Assembly (NCBI RefSeq): GCF_024166365.1
Contig: NC_064819.1
Coordinates: 146,716,793 to 146,780,792, forward strand
Length of the DNA: 64,000 nt
Reading direction: 5' to 3'
Source of the DNA: Elephas maximus indicus
Taxonomy: Eukaryota; Chordata; Mammalia; Proboscidea; Elephantidae
Below, piece after piece: positions 47,181 to 58,559 of this stretch (position 1 is the first letter of the stretch; each line of letters begins with the position of its first letter). Below the pieces are notes generated by a model, which saw only the letters and a list, made by a program, of their open reading frames with translations, was not told the origin of the DNA and made no database searches. The translations under genes and the position numbers were made by a program.

Positions 47181-47277
47181 GATATATTCGGAAAAAAAAG
47201 CTAGATCCCATAAACCAAAATTTAGTTACTTTCAATTCTTAGTTTTAGATTATCCACACAACTACTTCTTTGTAGAA

Positions 47278-47448
47278 ACCAAAAAACACCAAACCCATTG
47301 CCATCAAGTCGATTCCAACTCATCGCAACCCTACAGGATCAGAGTAGAACTGCCCCATACAGTTTCCAAGGAGCGCCTGGTAGATTTGAACTGCCGACCT
47401 TTTGGCTAGCAGGTGTAGCTCTTAACCACTACACCACCAGGGTTTCCA
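47278..47448 (-). mobile_element. AfroSINE
   Basis: Full reverse copy: acccattgccatcaagtcga at the left, caccaccagggtttcc at the right. Confidence 0.95.
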
Positions 47449-48284
47449 CTTCTTTGTGTAGATATATTTAATGCAAATAGATATGACTAAACCAGAATAT
47501 GCTATTGAGCAACCAGTGATGTCCACAGGTTTCATGAAAATGTGGGAAACTTTTCTGAAATATTTTCTGAAACATTTTTCTCCCCTTAAACCTCATGAAT
47601 TACATCTCCCTTTTGCCAAGAGAAAAAACAAAAGCTGTCTTTATTAGAAATTGTAGAACATCCCTTGGGTGCTTTATAATAGAGTTTGTAAACTAGAGCA
47701 TACTCTCAGTCTGGCAGGAGTCTTGACATCAGCCCTGGGCCTCCTTAATTTGGGGACATCCACACCTGTAATCCTGTTTTTTGATGCACAACCCAATATC
47801 CAGCACCGCTCTAGCAGTTTGTCCCAATTGAGAGCATATTTTTACCTCTTAGAAATTGTTTTCTCAGTGGAGTAGATTGTCTTCTTGTACATACCATATA
47901 AAGTTCCTTTTCCATTCTGGCCATTTATTGAATTTAAATCACTGTTGTACAGATCACAAACAGAAAACCCTTCTATATCAGAATTTACAGTCATGTTGCC
48001 TTATACCTTAGTTTAACCTAAATACTTATGGTATTTATTAATGAGCTAGGTCTGAGGTATCCAGATTTGAACTTTGGCCCCTGTGCTTACTTAAGTCGAG
48101 GTTGAGGAGGAGAGATAGAAAAAGATAATGTACTCACATAATTTTAGTTTTGCTTGTTTGTTTTTTAATAAGTACAGTAGGGGAGTATGGCCTGAACAGC
48201 CTTTTGAAAAATGAATGAGGGAGAGGTAGAGCATGCCAGGCATAAGAATTAAGATCCGTAGTAAGAAGCACTTCAGGAAGATAG

Positions 48285-48540
48285 TGATTAAGAGCTCAGC
48301 CCAGGGTCGACCTACCAGAATTCTTCCTGGTTTCTTCTCTAGAGTAATACTCTCTTGTGGAACCTCAAACACCAGTTTCCTCGTATGTACATGTCTGTGT
48401 CAGTATACCTGTGTCGTGAAGTTGTTATGACAATTACATGAGATAATTCACCTAAAAAGGCTTAACAGAGTACCTGGCGAGGATAAATATTAAATCAGTG
48501 TCAGCTGCTATTGTCATCATCATCTTGAAACTTTATGGCC
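48285..48540 (+). repeat. MIR
   Basis: Direct MIR (tgtcgtgaagttgttatgac, aacagagtacctggcgagga, gtcatcatcatc end). Confidence 0.7.
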
Positions 48541-49259
48541 AATGTTTACTTGGCTGGTGTACTTTGGGAATAGGATGATTATTTCCAATTTGAGGGCATA
48601 TGTTTAGTGTTCATTATTATAGCTGTCATTTGATGCTTACTGTAAGTAGCATCTCAGCTTCCCATTAATGGATCATTTTAGGTTTTTATATGTGCTCACA
48701 CTTTTCTATTTTCTGAAGTACCATTTTACTTATTGCCTATGTGTACCAGAAAATCACAGAATTTAAAGCTAAAAGGAGTCTTAGATCATCATTTTTATGT
48801 AATTCAGATACTATTTTTAACAGAATGTATATTTTTGTATGTGTCTTTACTTAAAAAAATAGTAAAATTAAATCATTTTCTCTATTTGTTACCTTAGCGA
48901 AACTGGGGGCTAGTTGATATTTCTTTTATTCTATGTTTTTTATTTTTACTGAGAACTAAAGTGAAAATAATAATAAATATATACAAAAAATATAGTAATG
49001 CTCTTTGAATTTTCTCCAAGTAAGGATTTGCCTCTGATTAACTAATTTAAAAAAGATTTGACCTCTGGGAGTATCATACTTAATATAGGATTCCTTATTT
49101 CCTTTCACAAGGGCTAGAAAGACATCCTCCACTTTAAGTAGTTATACTTAATAAAGATGATTGCTAAACTGAGCCAAGGTTTTTTTTTTTTTTTTAATGT
49201 AACTGAATATGGCATTTTTTTTAATAGGTGTTCTCAGAGGAATCTTTCTCCTTTTAAAG

Positions 49260-49945
49260 CACTTAGTAGCCATATGAGCACAGTCTGTGTGTGAAGGGAG
49301 TGTGAGGTCTACAACCCCTTTGCAGTTGACAATTTGGCCTTTTCATCCTGGTTCTGAGAGTAGGACCACACCTGAAGCCAAAGAGTAGGGACAACCCAAC
49401 TAAGAGGAATCGGCTTGCGGGCCTTATGCTTCCTAAGCCTCAGGAAGCCCATGGTGATGCCAATAAAAGTCTGGGAAGACAGAGGATCACGGGAGCTTTC
49501 TGGGTTGGAGAATGCAGGGCCAGGAGAAGCAGAAGCTGGTGTTCTGTAACAGCCAAGTGGCAGCAGAGTGGTCTGAGAGGAATGGGCCAAGAACTATAAT
49601 GCTTAGGACAGTGACAGCACCAGAAGCAGTGGAGACCACAAATTGGCTTGGGGAGTGGAAGAAACCCCATTTGAGAATAAGAGGCCCAAAGCAGAGCAGA
49701 GCGGTGGTATAAGCCCAGAAGAGACTTGGGAGACCCTATGCAGGTGGTCTGTCCCTGCCTGCCAAGCCTGGGTGAACCCCCCTGTAGGGGTTGCCCTCAG
49801 AGCAGTTTTTGCTTTAAGAGCTGGGACCAGCCCACGGCTGACCTGAGGCTCCTGGTTGAGAATTGAACCAGTCAGTGACAGGGGTGAGAGCCAGCCAGGA
49901 TTAGCCACAGAGAGAACCCAGGATGTAAGAGTGAACATCGATTTC
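49260..49945. other. GC-richer unassigned block in DOP1A intron 1
   Basis: About 680 bases clearly richer in G+C than the surrounding intron, with open frames of up to 111 codons on the minus strand (49603-49938) and 66-67 on the plus. None resembles a protein I know, and frames overlap on both strands, so composition probably explains them. It may be an ERV internal or L1 5' fragment. Bordered on the right by an AfroSINE at 49957. Confidence 0.5.
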
Positions 49946-49956
49946 TTCCATGGAAA

Positions 49957-50116
49957 GAACCTAACCCGTTGCCATCAATTCGATTCCGACTCACAGCGAC
50001 CCTGTAGAACAGAGTAGAACTGCCCCGTAGAGTTTCCAAGGAGTGGCTGGTGGATTCAAATTGTTGACCTTTTGGATAGCAGCCAAGCTCTTAACCACTG
50101 GACCACCACGGCTCCG
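49957..50116 (-). mobile_element. AfroSINE
   Basis: Reverse copy (cccgttgccatcaattcgat ... accaccacggctcc) following the unassigned GC-rich block. Confidence 0.94.
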
Positions 50117-50206
50117 TTTATTTAAGATTGAACATTAATTTCTACTTATTGTTTGTTATTTTCCATTTACTCCATCATTAAACTGTTATTTACTGTTGAA
50201 TTATGT

Positions 50207-50262
50207 TATCTACTGTTTGAATTATAGTGTTGGTGAAGAAGATTGAATAGACCATGGACTTG
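50207..50262 (+). mobile_element. RTE LINE fragment
   Basis: About 55 bases (gaattatagtgttggtgaag, aatagaccatggactt) matching the RTE region present at 46810-46860. It ends abruptly in unrelated sequence. Confidence 0.7.
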
Positions 50263-50822
50263 TGCTGATGCGCTGGGAGTGTCTTGTGTGTTCTGACTCT
50301 GATAAGCAGACGTGATGTTATTAGTGAACAATGTGTGTGTGCACCACAATAAATAAATTTGTATTGTTAAAGCAACCTGTGCATGTACAGCAGGGAGTAA
50401 AATCAAGTGTAAGAAATAGAAGCTTTTCTGGTAGAATACAAAGCAAAATGACTTGTGAACTGTGTTGACATTGATAGATTAACTCATTTATGCAAAATAT
50501 ATTTGAGAGCCTGCTGTGTATCTTACAATTATGGCACTGCTAATATAGGAATGAACAAGTCAGATGAAGCCCCTGATTCTGGGGTGTTTACTTGGGAAAA
50601 GATAGGTAAACAAGCCAAAAAGTAAGACAGTTTTAGACCATAACAGGTGTAATTAAGGAAGTAGTGTGATGTTCTAGAGTAGACTGTAAGAGTTTGGGCC
50701 TGGGGCAGACTGCTTGAGATAGACTGATCAGAAAAGACTTCTGAGGATTTGATGTTACCCAAAGGATATGAAGCAACTAGCCACGCAAAGAGGTGACCTA
50801 AAAGCTTTCAGTTATAGAGAAT

Positions 50823-51536
50823 TGCTGTTAGGTGCCGTTGAGTTGCCTCATAGCAGCTCTGTGAATAACAGAAGGAACACTGCTTCATCCCATGCCATCC
50901 TCACAATTGTTGTTATGCTTAAGCCCATTGTTGTAGCCGCTGTGTCAGTTCATCTCACTGAGAGTCTTCCTGTTTTTTGCTAATCCTCTACTTGAGCAAA
51001 CGTGATGTCCTTCTTCAGGTGCTGGTCCCTACTGAGAACTTGTCCGAAGTATGTGAGACGAAGTCTCGCCATCCTTGCTCAGGAGCCCTGATGAAAAAAA
51101 AAAAAGAAACCCAGCTCAGCTGCTAACAAAAACATCAGCAGTTCAAATCCACCAGCTGCTCTTTGGAAACCCTATGGGACAGTTTTCCTCTGTCCTATAG
51201 GATCACTGTGAGTTAGAATCGACTTGATGGCAGCAGCTTGTTGTTCTGTTTTGTTTCGTTTTTAATTTTAGGAAGTCCATGGCATATTCAGTATTCTTCG
51301 GCAATAGCATAGCTTAAATGTGTCAATTCTTCTTTGGTCTTCCTTATTCATTGTCCAGGTTTCCTACGCATATGAAGTGATTGAAAATACGATGACTTGG
51401 GTCAGGTGCACCTTAGTCCTCAAAGGGACACCTTTACTTTTTAACACTTTAAAGAGGTCTTTTGTAGCAGATTTGCCGGTTGCAATACGTCATTTGATTT
51501 CTTGACTGCTGCTCCCATGGATGTTGATTGTGGTAT
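50823..51536 (-). mobile_element. RTE LINE 3' end
   Basis: Reverse copy beginning with the 3' terminus (ctgttaggtgccgttgagtt) and reaching the RT C-terminal part (tttgatttcttgactgctgc) at 51490-51515. Interrupted by the AfroSINE at 51083-51262. Confidence 0.9.
51083..51262 (+). mobile_element. AfroSINE inside an RTE 3' end
   Basis: Head ggagccctgatg with an A-run, then a normal middle and tail. RTE sequence resumes at about 51280. Confidence 0.93.
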
Positions 51537-51697
51537 AAAAAAAGCCATTGCCGTCAAGTCAGTTCTGACTGGTAGTGTCCCTATTGGACAGAGCAGAGCT
51601 GCCCCATAGGGTTTCCAAGGAGTGCCTGGTGGATTTGAACTGCCAACCTTTTGTTTAGCAGCCATAGCTCTTAACCACTATGCCACCAGGCTTTCCA
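51537..51697 (-). mobile_element. AfroSINE
   Basis: Reverse copy (gccattgccgtcaagtcagt ... gccaccaggctttcc) abutting the end of the RTE fragment. Confidence 0.94.
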
Positions 51698-52394
51698 GTA
51701 TAGAGAATAGCAACTACAAAGAAACCTGCAGTGCAAAAGAATTTGTTGTATTTGAGTTTGGTATTTTAAATGCAGATGAAAGCCACTGGAAAGTTTTAAG
51801 CCGATACAATCTGATTTTATAAAAAATCTCTGGCTTCTTTGTAGAAGTTGCATGATAGTGGCTCAGGAGGGAAAGCAGAGAGTATGGGTATAACAGAAAA
51901 TAGGTTTGTAGATTTCTTGGGGGGAAAGTAAGAACATTCATTTTTCTTCTATTAATAAAACAAGAAGCTATATCTCTAACAATGATGAAAGAAGGTAGTA
52001 GCAGTTTTAAGAGAGAATAGAAGACAGCTGTGTCAGGAAGGTGACTTTACTAAGGATCATACTGAGTTGGGACAGCATTGAGCACCTGTGTGAGCTTTGT
52101 GCTTCTGAATTTAAAGTGCAACCAATCAGCCTGGTTAAATAATTTTTCTCCAGCAATGTTCGGTTGCTTGAACTAAGGCATGTAGAAAGCATGTAACTGA
52201 GCTCAACCTAGATTGGGGTTTGCCTGATAAATATGATAGATGGAGTAGGAAAGATACTCCTTCACTCCCTGGCCCTAGGTAGAATGGGTATGAGAAGTGG
52301 GGGGGATCTCCATGAGAGTAAAGAGTAATTGTTAAGAGGACAATAAAGGTAGACTACTTAAGTTTGAACCCCATTTATTACTTATATCTATTAA

Positions 52395-52530
52395 TAGCTG
52401 TATGTATATTTTCTTATCTGTAAATGTGGATAGTAATAGTATGCATCTCATAGGGCCATTGAGAGATTAAATGAACCAAAATATGCAAAGCAATTGAACA
52501 GGACCTGGCATTTAGAAAGCATAATATATG
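52395..52530 (+). repeat. MIR
   Basis: Direct MIR (cttatctgtaaatgtggata, gagagattaaatgaaccaaa). Confidence 0.7.
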
Positions 52531-53607
52531 GTTTGCTAAAATGTTGCTGCTACAGCATCAGAGAAGGTGGTATATTTAGAGAATAGTTAAAATTAGGAGG
52601 TGAGGGTGATGGTTACACATGATTAATGTAATCAGTATCACTAAATTGGTATACCTCAAAAAATGTTGAATTGGCAAACATTGTGTTAGATATTTTACAA
52701 CAATAAAAAATAAATTAAAAAAATGAATCTTAATGTAAACTATGGACTTGAGTTAATAGTGTATCAATATTGGTCACCAATTGTAACAGATGTACCACAA
52801 TGATATGAGATGTTAGTAATAGGAAAAACCACAGGAAGAGAAGGGATGTATGGAAACTCTGCACAATTTTTCTGAAACCTAAAACTCTAAAATATAAGTT
52901 TTTTTTTAAAAAAAATGTAGGAGGTGGCAGGATATACAGAGAAAAGATCCATTGATCACATATATGGAGTTTCACAGAGTGCATTCCATTAGGACGTTTG
53001 GAACAGCAGTAAGGGGTTGGGATGATGGGCCAGATTAGGGGAATTACAGAGCAGTTCGAGAATCAGAGGTATAGTGGGTGACCTTAATCTCTTTTAAAAT
53101 ACCTGATAACTGTTGTCTTCTACCCTTATTTTTAGCCATCTAGGAAAGTTTCCAGTTTTCTGAAGAGACTAATTCCATGAGTTGATTAAGTGATTTGCTA
53201 AAATTTAGTGACAGTGAAACCTAGATATTTTGACCAAAATGAAATAGATTTAATAATTACCACATTCAGATGGTAATAATTATTGAACGGAAGTTTTTCA
53301 TTTAGTCAAAAAAGTTTGGAACGAGCTCCCACTTTATGTATAGGATTTTCTTCTAAGTACATTTTATAATCAAGTAGAGTTTTATCCTTTTTTCCCCTTT
53401 CTTTGCATGGTACTTGAAATAATTCATTCATTTATATCCTTGGGATGTGATAAAACACCTAGACAGCCCCCAAATATATCTTTAGAATATCTGAATACTT
53501 CTCTTCACCCCTTCCCAGACTTTTCATGGAAAAGGACGGAGGCAAGAGGGAGAGATCAGCCAGTGACAGCAAACTAGCCACAGTATCTTTGTGTAAACAA
53601 AACAAAA

Positions 53608-53668
53608 CAAAATAAATCCATTGCCTTCGAGTCGATTCCAACTCATAGTGACCCTGTGGCATAGCCCC
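53608..53668 (-). mobile_element. AfroSINE tail fragment
   Basis: Only the reverse 3' end (ccattgccttcgagtcgatt) is present, followed by a long A-run at about 53688-53709. Confidence 0.85.
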
Positions 53669-53763
53669 CAGAGTCAGATAGGATACCAAAAAAAAAAAAA
53701 AAAAAAAAAGGAGAGGATAGTCCCATTGGTTTTAAGTTGAGCCTCAGGTCAAGCCCTGTTACT

Positions 53764-54190
53764 ACTCTGTATTATCTATTGCTGAATAACAAATTACCCC
53801 CAAACTCAGTGACCCAAAACAGCTGCCTTTCTGTAGGTCATGAATTTAAGAGGCTCAGCCGTGTAGTTCTGGCACAGGATCTTGAAGTTGTAGTTAAGAT
53901 ATCAGTTGGGGATGTAGTCAAATGAAGCCTTGACTGGGGATGGAGGCTCTTCTAAGATGGCTCATTCATATGGCAGAAGCTCTCAGTTCCTCATCACAGG
54001 GACCTCTCCACAGAGCTACATGAAGTGTCCTCGTGACATGGCAGCTAGCTTCCCCCACAGCTAGTGATTGAAGACAGAAAATAAGAAAGCTGCAGTGCCT
54101 TTTATGACCTAGTATTAGCTGTTGTACCTTACAACTCATGCCTTATTCTTTCCATTACAATTGAGTCACAAAGTTCACCCCAAGGGAGGG
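53764..54190 (-). mobile_element. LTR-like interspersed repeat (probably MLT1 class)
   Basis: Reads tctattgctgaataacaaat, aagatggctcattcatatgg, tgtcctcgtgacatggcagc. Same family and orientation as 41571-42095. Confidence 0.6.
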
Positions 54191-54567
54191 GAGAAGGATT
54201 AGGTACCAATTTTTGAAAGAGCTATCAAAAAATTTGAGGAAATTTTTTTAAACCACCACATATTCTTACCAGTTTTATTCAAAGTAAAATTTACTTCATA
54301 ACAGCTGATGTTCCCTCATATTCCTTCATACTGTATGTTCATTAATTGCTCCAAATCATTTCTTTATTTGTTTTTTATTTTTCTATGTCCTTGATGTTTC
54401 CAATCTTACTCTATTTTAGGATCAAAACTAAGTGAAGGGGTAGAAATGTCAGAAATATTATCGTTTGTAAATGTGGCAGGGAAATAATATGACTTATAAA
54501 CTGAAGTAAGTGCCAGAGAATTTCATACTGTTCTATATCCCTAAATTCTTATAGTTGTTTTTTCAGT

Positions 54568-54870
54568 TCTAGGAGGAAGTAGTTCAGTGATAGAATTCTT
54601 ACCTTCCACGCAGAAGATCCGGGTTCAATTCCCAGCCAGTGCACCTCAAGCTCAGCCAACACCCATATGTCAGTGGAGGTTTGTGTGTTGCTATGATGCT
54701 GAACATATTTCAGTGGAGCTTTCAGACTAAAATGGACTAGGAAGAAAGGCCTGGTGGTCTACTTCCAAAAAATCAGCCAGTGAAGCCCTATGGATTACAA
54801 TTGTCCATTCCCCTTGTTCATGGGAACTTCGTGAATTGGAGGCCAACCAGATGGCAGCTAACAACAAAAT
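54568..54870 (+). mobile_element. tRNA-Gly-derived SINE
   Basis: Second copy: tagttcagtgatagaattct, then gggttcaattccc, a body matching the copy at 42244, and a tail agatggcagctaacaacaaa. The anticodon loop position reads TCC. It lies about 240 bases before DOP1A coding exon 1. Confidence 0.87.
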
Positions 54871-55058
54871 AGCAGGAAGAAACTCATGGGTGGCTGTCTT
54901 GGAATACTTCATGTCTTTGCATGCTAGCTGACCAGAGTTTCCATCACTTCTAACTCAAGAGACACTTTAAAGTTAACTTTTAACTTTGTAGCCAGATCAT
55001 CTGAACCTGTTTTAATACTTTACATTGTAACTTTGGTTCCTCCTGCAAACTGTTGTAG

Positions 55059-55111
55059 GTAATGATTTTACATGACCTTCGAACTGGCCTCTAGTAGGAG
55101 TCTGTGGGAGG
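55059..55111 (+). other. DOP1A: DOP1A exon 2 5' UTR
   Basis: The most likely acceptor is the pyrimidine-rich tract ending tgttgtag at 55058, giving a 53-base leader. Alternatives are the AG at 55094 or 55097. The start codon at 55112 has A at -3 (gaggATG), a good Kozak context. Confidence 0.55.
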
Positions 55112-55249
55112 ATGAACACAGAAGAGGTGGAGTTATTGAGTGACTCTAAATACAGAAACTATGTAGCTGCAATTGACAAAGCACTGAAAAATTTTGAATA
55201 CTCCAGTGAATGGGCAGATTTAATATCGGCACTTGGAAAACTTAACAAG
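55112..55249 (+). CDS. DOP1A: DOP1A coding exon 1 (transcript exon 2)
   Basis: This exon has 46 codons starting [20 protein letters not shown] and ending ALGKLNK before a GTATGT donor at 55250 (phase 0). It matches the known DOPEY1 N terminus at essentially every residue I recall. It is the first part of the Dopey_N domain. The frame stays open for 28 more codons into the intron, which is read-through and not protein. Confidence 0.97.
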
Positions 55250-56499
55250 GTATGTCTGCTTTATCCATTTCAAAAGGGAGTAAAAATTTTTAAAAATCTG
55301 CATCTGTACTTGTTGAATTTCTCAATCTTGAAGTAAAGAAATTAAAAACATAACCAACCCACAGAATTATTTTTTGTAGTGCTATTTTACTTCATGAATT
55401 CTATGCCTATGTAGTCTGGCATATTGTTAAGGCTTTAGAAGTTCTAATTCGAAGAAACAATAGTGCTTAAAAATATAATTATTACCATCATTATTACTGG
55501 TAAAAACATAAGACAAGGGAGCAAATATGCTAACCATGAGGACTAATAAGTTTCTGTTATTGAGCATTAGATAATAGTCTAAAGTTCCTGACAACAAAAT
55601 GAATAACTGCAAATGGAAAGCAGCAACTACTGTGTCTTTTCTAAGTGGTATATAGCAGCAAGGAAACATTTTATGTCCGGTTGAGCCATAGTTATATACA
55701 GCACGTTTTACAAGGCAACTCTTAGTTCTTGTAGCTTGGGCTTGAATAATCTTTCTTGACATGTCTGGCTATTAACCACTATTATCATGGTGGCATCACT
55801 GACCAACTCCTAGTATTTAATTTTGGCACTTAAAAAAAAAAAAAAAGCTTAGGTTAAATTTTTCTCACCTCACACCCATAGTTTTTTGTTTTTGTCTTTT
55901 TTCATAGTTGTTATCAAGTAGGAATGCTTCTAAATATTAAGGAGGCTGGAGGGCATATAAGAAAGGACAGATCTTCCAAAAACTATTTTAATATCAGCTT
56001 AGCATACAATTTTTAGGAAAGAAATTAGTCTTAAAATATGTACCAAGGACACTAGTTTTCAACCTGATATTCACCACAGATAATCACTTTGATACTTTGA
56101 AAAGAAAAGCTTCAATTTCAATGTGCCATGAATTTATTTTAAAATTACACTCAAACTTCTGTTTGACGTGTTAGCTTCTAACATTGGTCATTTGAGGTTT
56201 GAAAAATTCTTTATTTCACGACATGCTGAAGTAATTAGAAGTTACATCCAAAAGTATGTGTTTGCATAAATGTTGTTAGGTTTTTTGTCTTCGTGAAGCT
56301 CTTACTAGAAAATATTTTTAAAAGCAATTCATTAAATTATTGATATTAATTTGCATAAATAAGTACATAATTAGTTTGTTTATAAACAGATTTCTCTGTA
56401 TCTAGATAGGACAAAGTAGGATACCCAAGTCATTGAAGAAATTTGCCTAAAATTTCTTCATTGTGGAAGAGGCAAGGGTTGTGTGTGTGTATGTATATG

Positions 56500-56530
<31 letters not shown>

Positions 56531-57993
56531 AATGTATGTGTGTTATTTCCTAGAGATAGACTAAATATATGTCATAGTTACAAATTTTGTTTATTAATAT
56601 ACTGAATTTTCACTTCCTTGATACAAGTTTTCCAATTCAGAAATGATGCTGTGTTTTGCTCTTTTTCTCCTTTTTCTTTGGTGTTAATAGAATTTCTTTA
56701 TTGACACAATTTGTGTTATATATCATTAAACATCCTTCTGCAGAGATAGTTGTGGTAGTAATTATATTTTTCTAAAAAATATGTATAAATATTGACTCTT
56801 TGTTCCTATCTCCAACATTCACATTAATACTGGTAATCTAGAAATGGAACACAGCTGGTTTGAAAGAATAAAATGTTTTTCATTGCTATATTCTTATTGT
56901 TTTATTTCCAAAAACCTGCTTTTCATTATCTACAGATCTAATTTTATTTACATTCATTACATCAAATTTAAAACTGATTTGAAGGCTTGTAGTAGGAGGA
57001 ACACTGAAAATGTTTTATCTAGGTGGACCTCAGAGACTTCACTCTTCAATGAACTGGGAGTTCCAGTGCTGGCTCTTCTGCCAGCGTGTTGGCAGGTTAT
57101 TTTATACACCTCAACCTCGGTTCTTTTTTCATGAAATAAAGCGCTTGTATTTCTTTCAAGTTCCATTTCTAGCATATTATTCTGCATTTCACTTGGAAAC
57201 CTCATTCTGGTTTATGTTATTCTATCAGGACTTTAATACTGTATTCTGGGTTTATGCTGAGGGACCACATTTATCAGATCTTTATATTACTTAAAATAAC
57301 TAATGTCCTTTGGGTTGTTTCCAAGAGAGAATTTTCTTATATAAATTCTGCCCTGAGCATTATCTCTAAAGAAGTAAGTATTATGGTTGCATAAAGAAAG
57401 AAAAATAGTTTTGTTCAACTGGGAAATTACGTTTGTTGGAAACAAAAAGGCAAAGAAAAGGTAGGGAAAATTTAGTAATTGTTAGGTATTTTTTTTTCTT
57501 GTTATGAACATTTTGTTAATTGTGTAGAAACCTAAGTATTTCATATAGCAGTAATGGGTATTGCAGTAATTTCCATCTCATATAGGTTCTTATAAGCGTT
57601 AGAATTACTTGCCGTATATGATATATTACATCTGTGGTCCTTGCTTTTCCAACTATGTACCTGTGGAGAGGTCAGATTTTCCTTACGTATATCAGACAAG
57701 CATATGCTGACATTCATATGATAATCCATTTATCTTCTAAGTCAGACATTAAAGATTTGTAAAAATCAAAAGTGATATCTCTTCAAAATTTTTTTGGAAA
57801 ATATTGTTATTTTCATAAAAATATTTTATATCTGTTAACATGTAATGGGTTTATTATTTTTTTGACAAATCAAATACTTTTTTTAAATTCTCAGTTTTAA
57901 TTTCTAGTGTGACAAATTTTGATAATACTATGTGAGAAAATAAAAATAAAATATTTTTGTTTTTCTCAACTGCATTAAAATATTTTCTTTAAG
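55250..57993. other. DOP1A intron 2
   Basis: AT-rich 2.7-kb intron almost free of recognisable repeats, unlike its neighbours. Only short A-runs and a TG/TA microsatellite (about 56481-56540) stand out. Confidence 0.75.
56481..56540. repeat. TG/TA microsatellite
   Basis: tgtgtgtgtatgtatatgta followed by TA repeats, in DOP1A intron 2. Confidence 0.85.
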
Positions 57994-58175
57994 GTTTTAC
58001 AAAATAATGCAAAGTACCAGGTAGTACCTAAAAAGTTGACCATAGGAAAACGCCTAGCTCAATGTCTGCATCCAGCATTACCTGGTGGAGTTCATCGGAA
58101 AGCACTTGAAACATATGAAATTATCTTTAAAATCATTGGACCTAAGCGACTTGCCAAAGATCTTTTTTTATATAG
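57994..58175 (+). CDS. DOP1A: DOP1A coding exon 2 (transcript exon 3)
   Basis: The acceptor is ttttctttaag then GTTTTACAA; the donor is TATAG then GTAAG. It holds 60 full codons plus two bases: [20 protein letters not shown], then [20 protein letters not shown] and [20 protein letters not shown]. No methionine starts it, so it is absent from simple ORF lists. It continues the Dopey_N domain from the preceding exon in phase 0 and leaves in phase 2. Confidence 0.97.
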
Positions 58176-58559
58176 GTAAGAATAATTTTAATATCTATTT
58201 TATTATTATTTATGTGTAATGTAAATAAAATATATTTTTAGCTGTTTAGTACTTTTTGCAGTAAAAACTAAAAAATTGAAAACTAATGACTTTCTATGTA
58301 TCAGTTCTAAATATTTTTATAGTTAAATAGTTGAGAAAATTTAGAATATTCATCAGAGTAAGATTATTTTTTATTCTTAGTTGTCACTTGTATGAAAATT
58401 TTCATTCAGAACTGTGGAGACTACAGTATAATCTACCTTTTTAAGCTTGAGAACTACCCTGTGAAACAATAAGATACCTTGATCTCTCAAGCAGCATTCA
58501 ACATTGCTGACCATTCTCTACTTGAAAAAAATCTACCTGAAATAGTTCTACCTTTACTT

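Larger units (their letters stand above)
34685..55058. other. DOP1A intron 1
   Basis: This 20-kb first intron contains AfroSINEs, MaLR-type LTRs, RTE 3' ends, an L1 3' end (39958-40414), both tRNA-Gly-derived SINEs and small MIRs. I assign nothing to 35710-37200, 40430-41570, 43100-43980, 44180-45415, 45800-46500, 47450-48280, 48550-49250 and 52540-53600. The left limit assumes the exon 1 donor at 34685. Confidence 0.65.
34440..58175 (+). other. DOP1A: DOP1A (DOPEY1) gene, 5' end
   Basis: DOP1A is a very large (about 2,465 residues in human) peripheral membrane protein with an N-terminal Dopey_N domain. It works with MON2 in endosome-Golgi trafficking and has been linked to PI4P and kinesin-1 binding (known from the family). 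The window shows the promoter, an inferred non-coding exon 1, a 20-kb first intron and two coding exons that join in phase to give 106 codons practically identical to human. The next exon, expected to start with the rest of a Ser codon, is not found before 64000. The gene is transcribed away from UBE3D. Confidence 0.93.
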
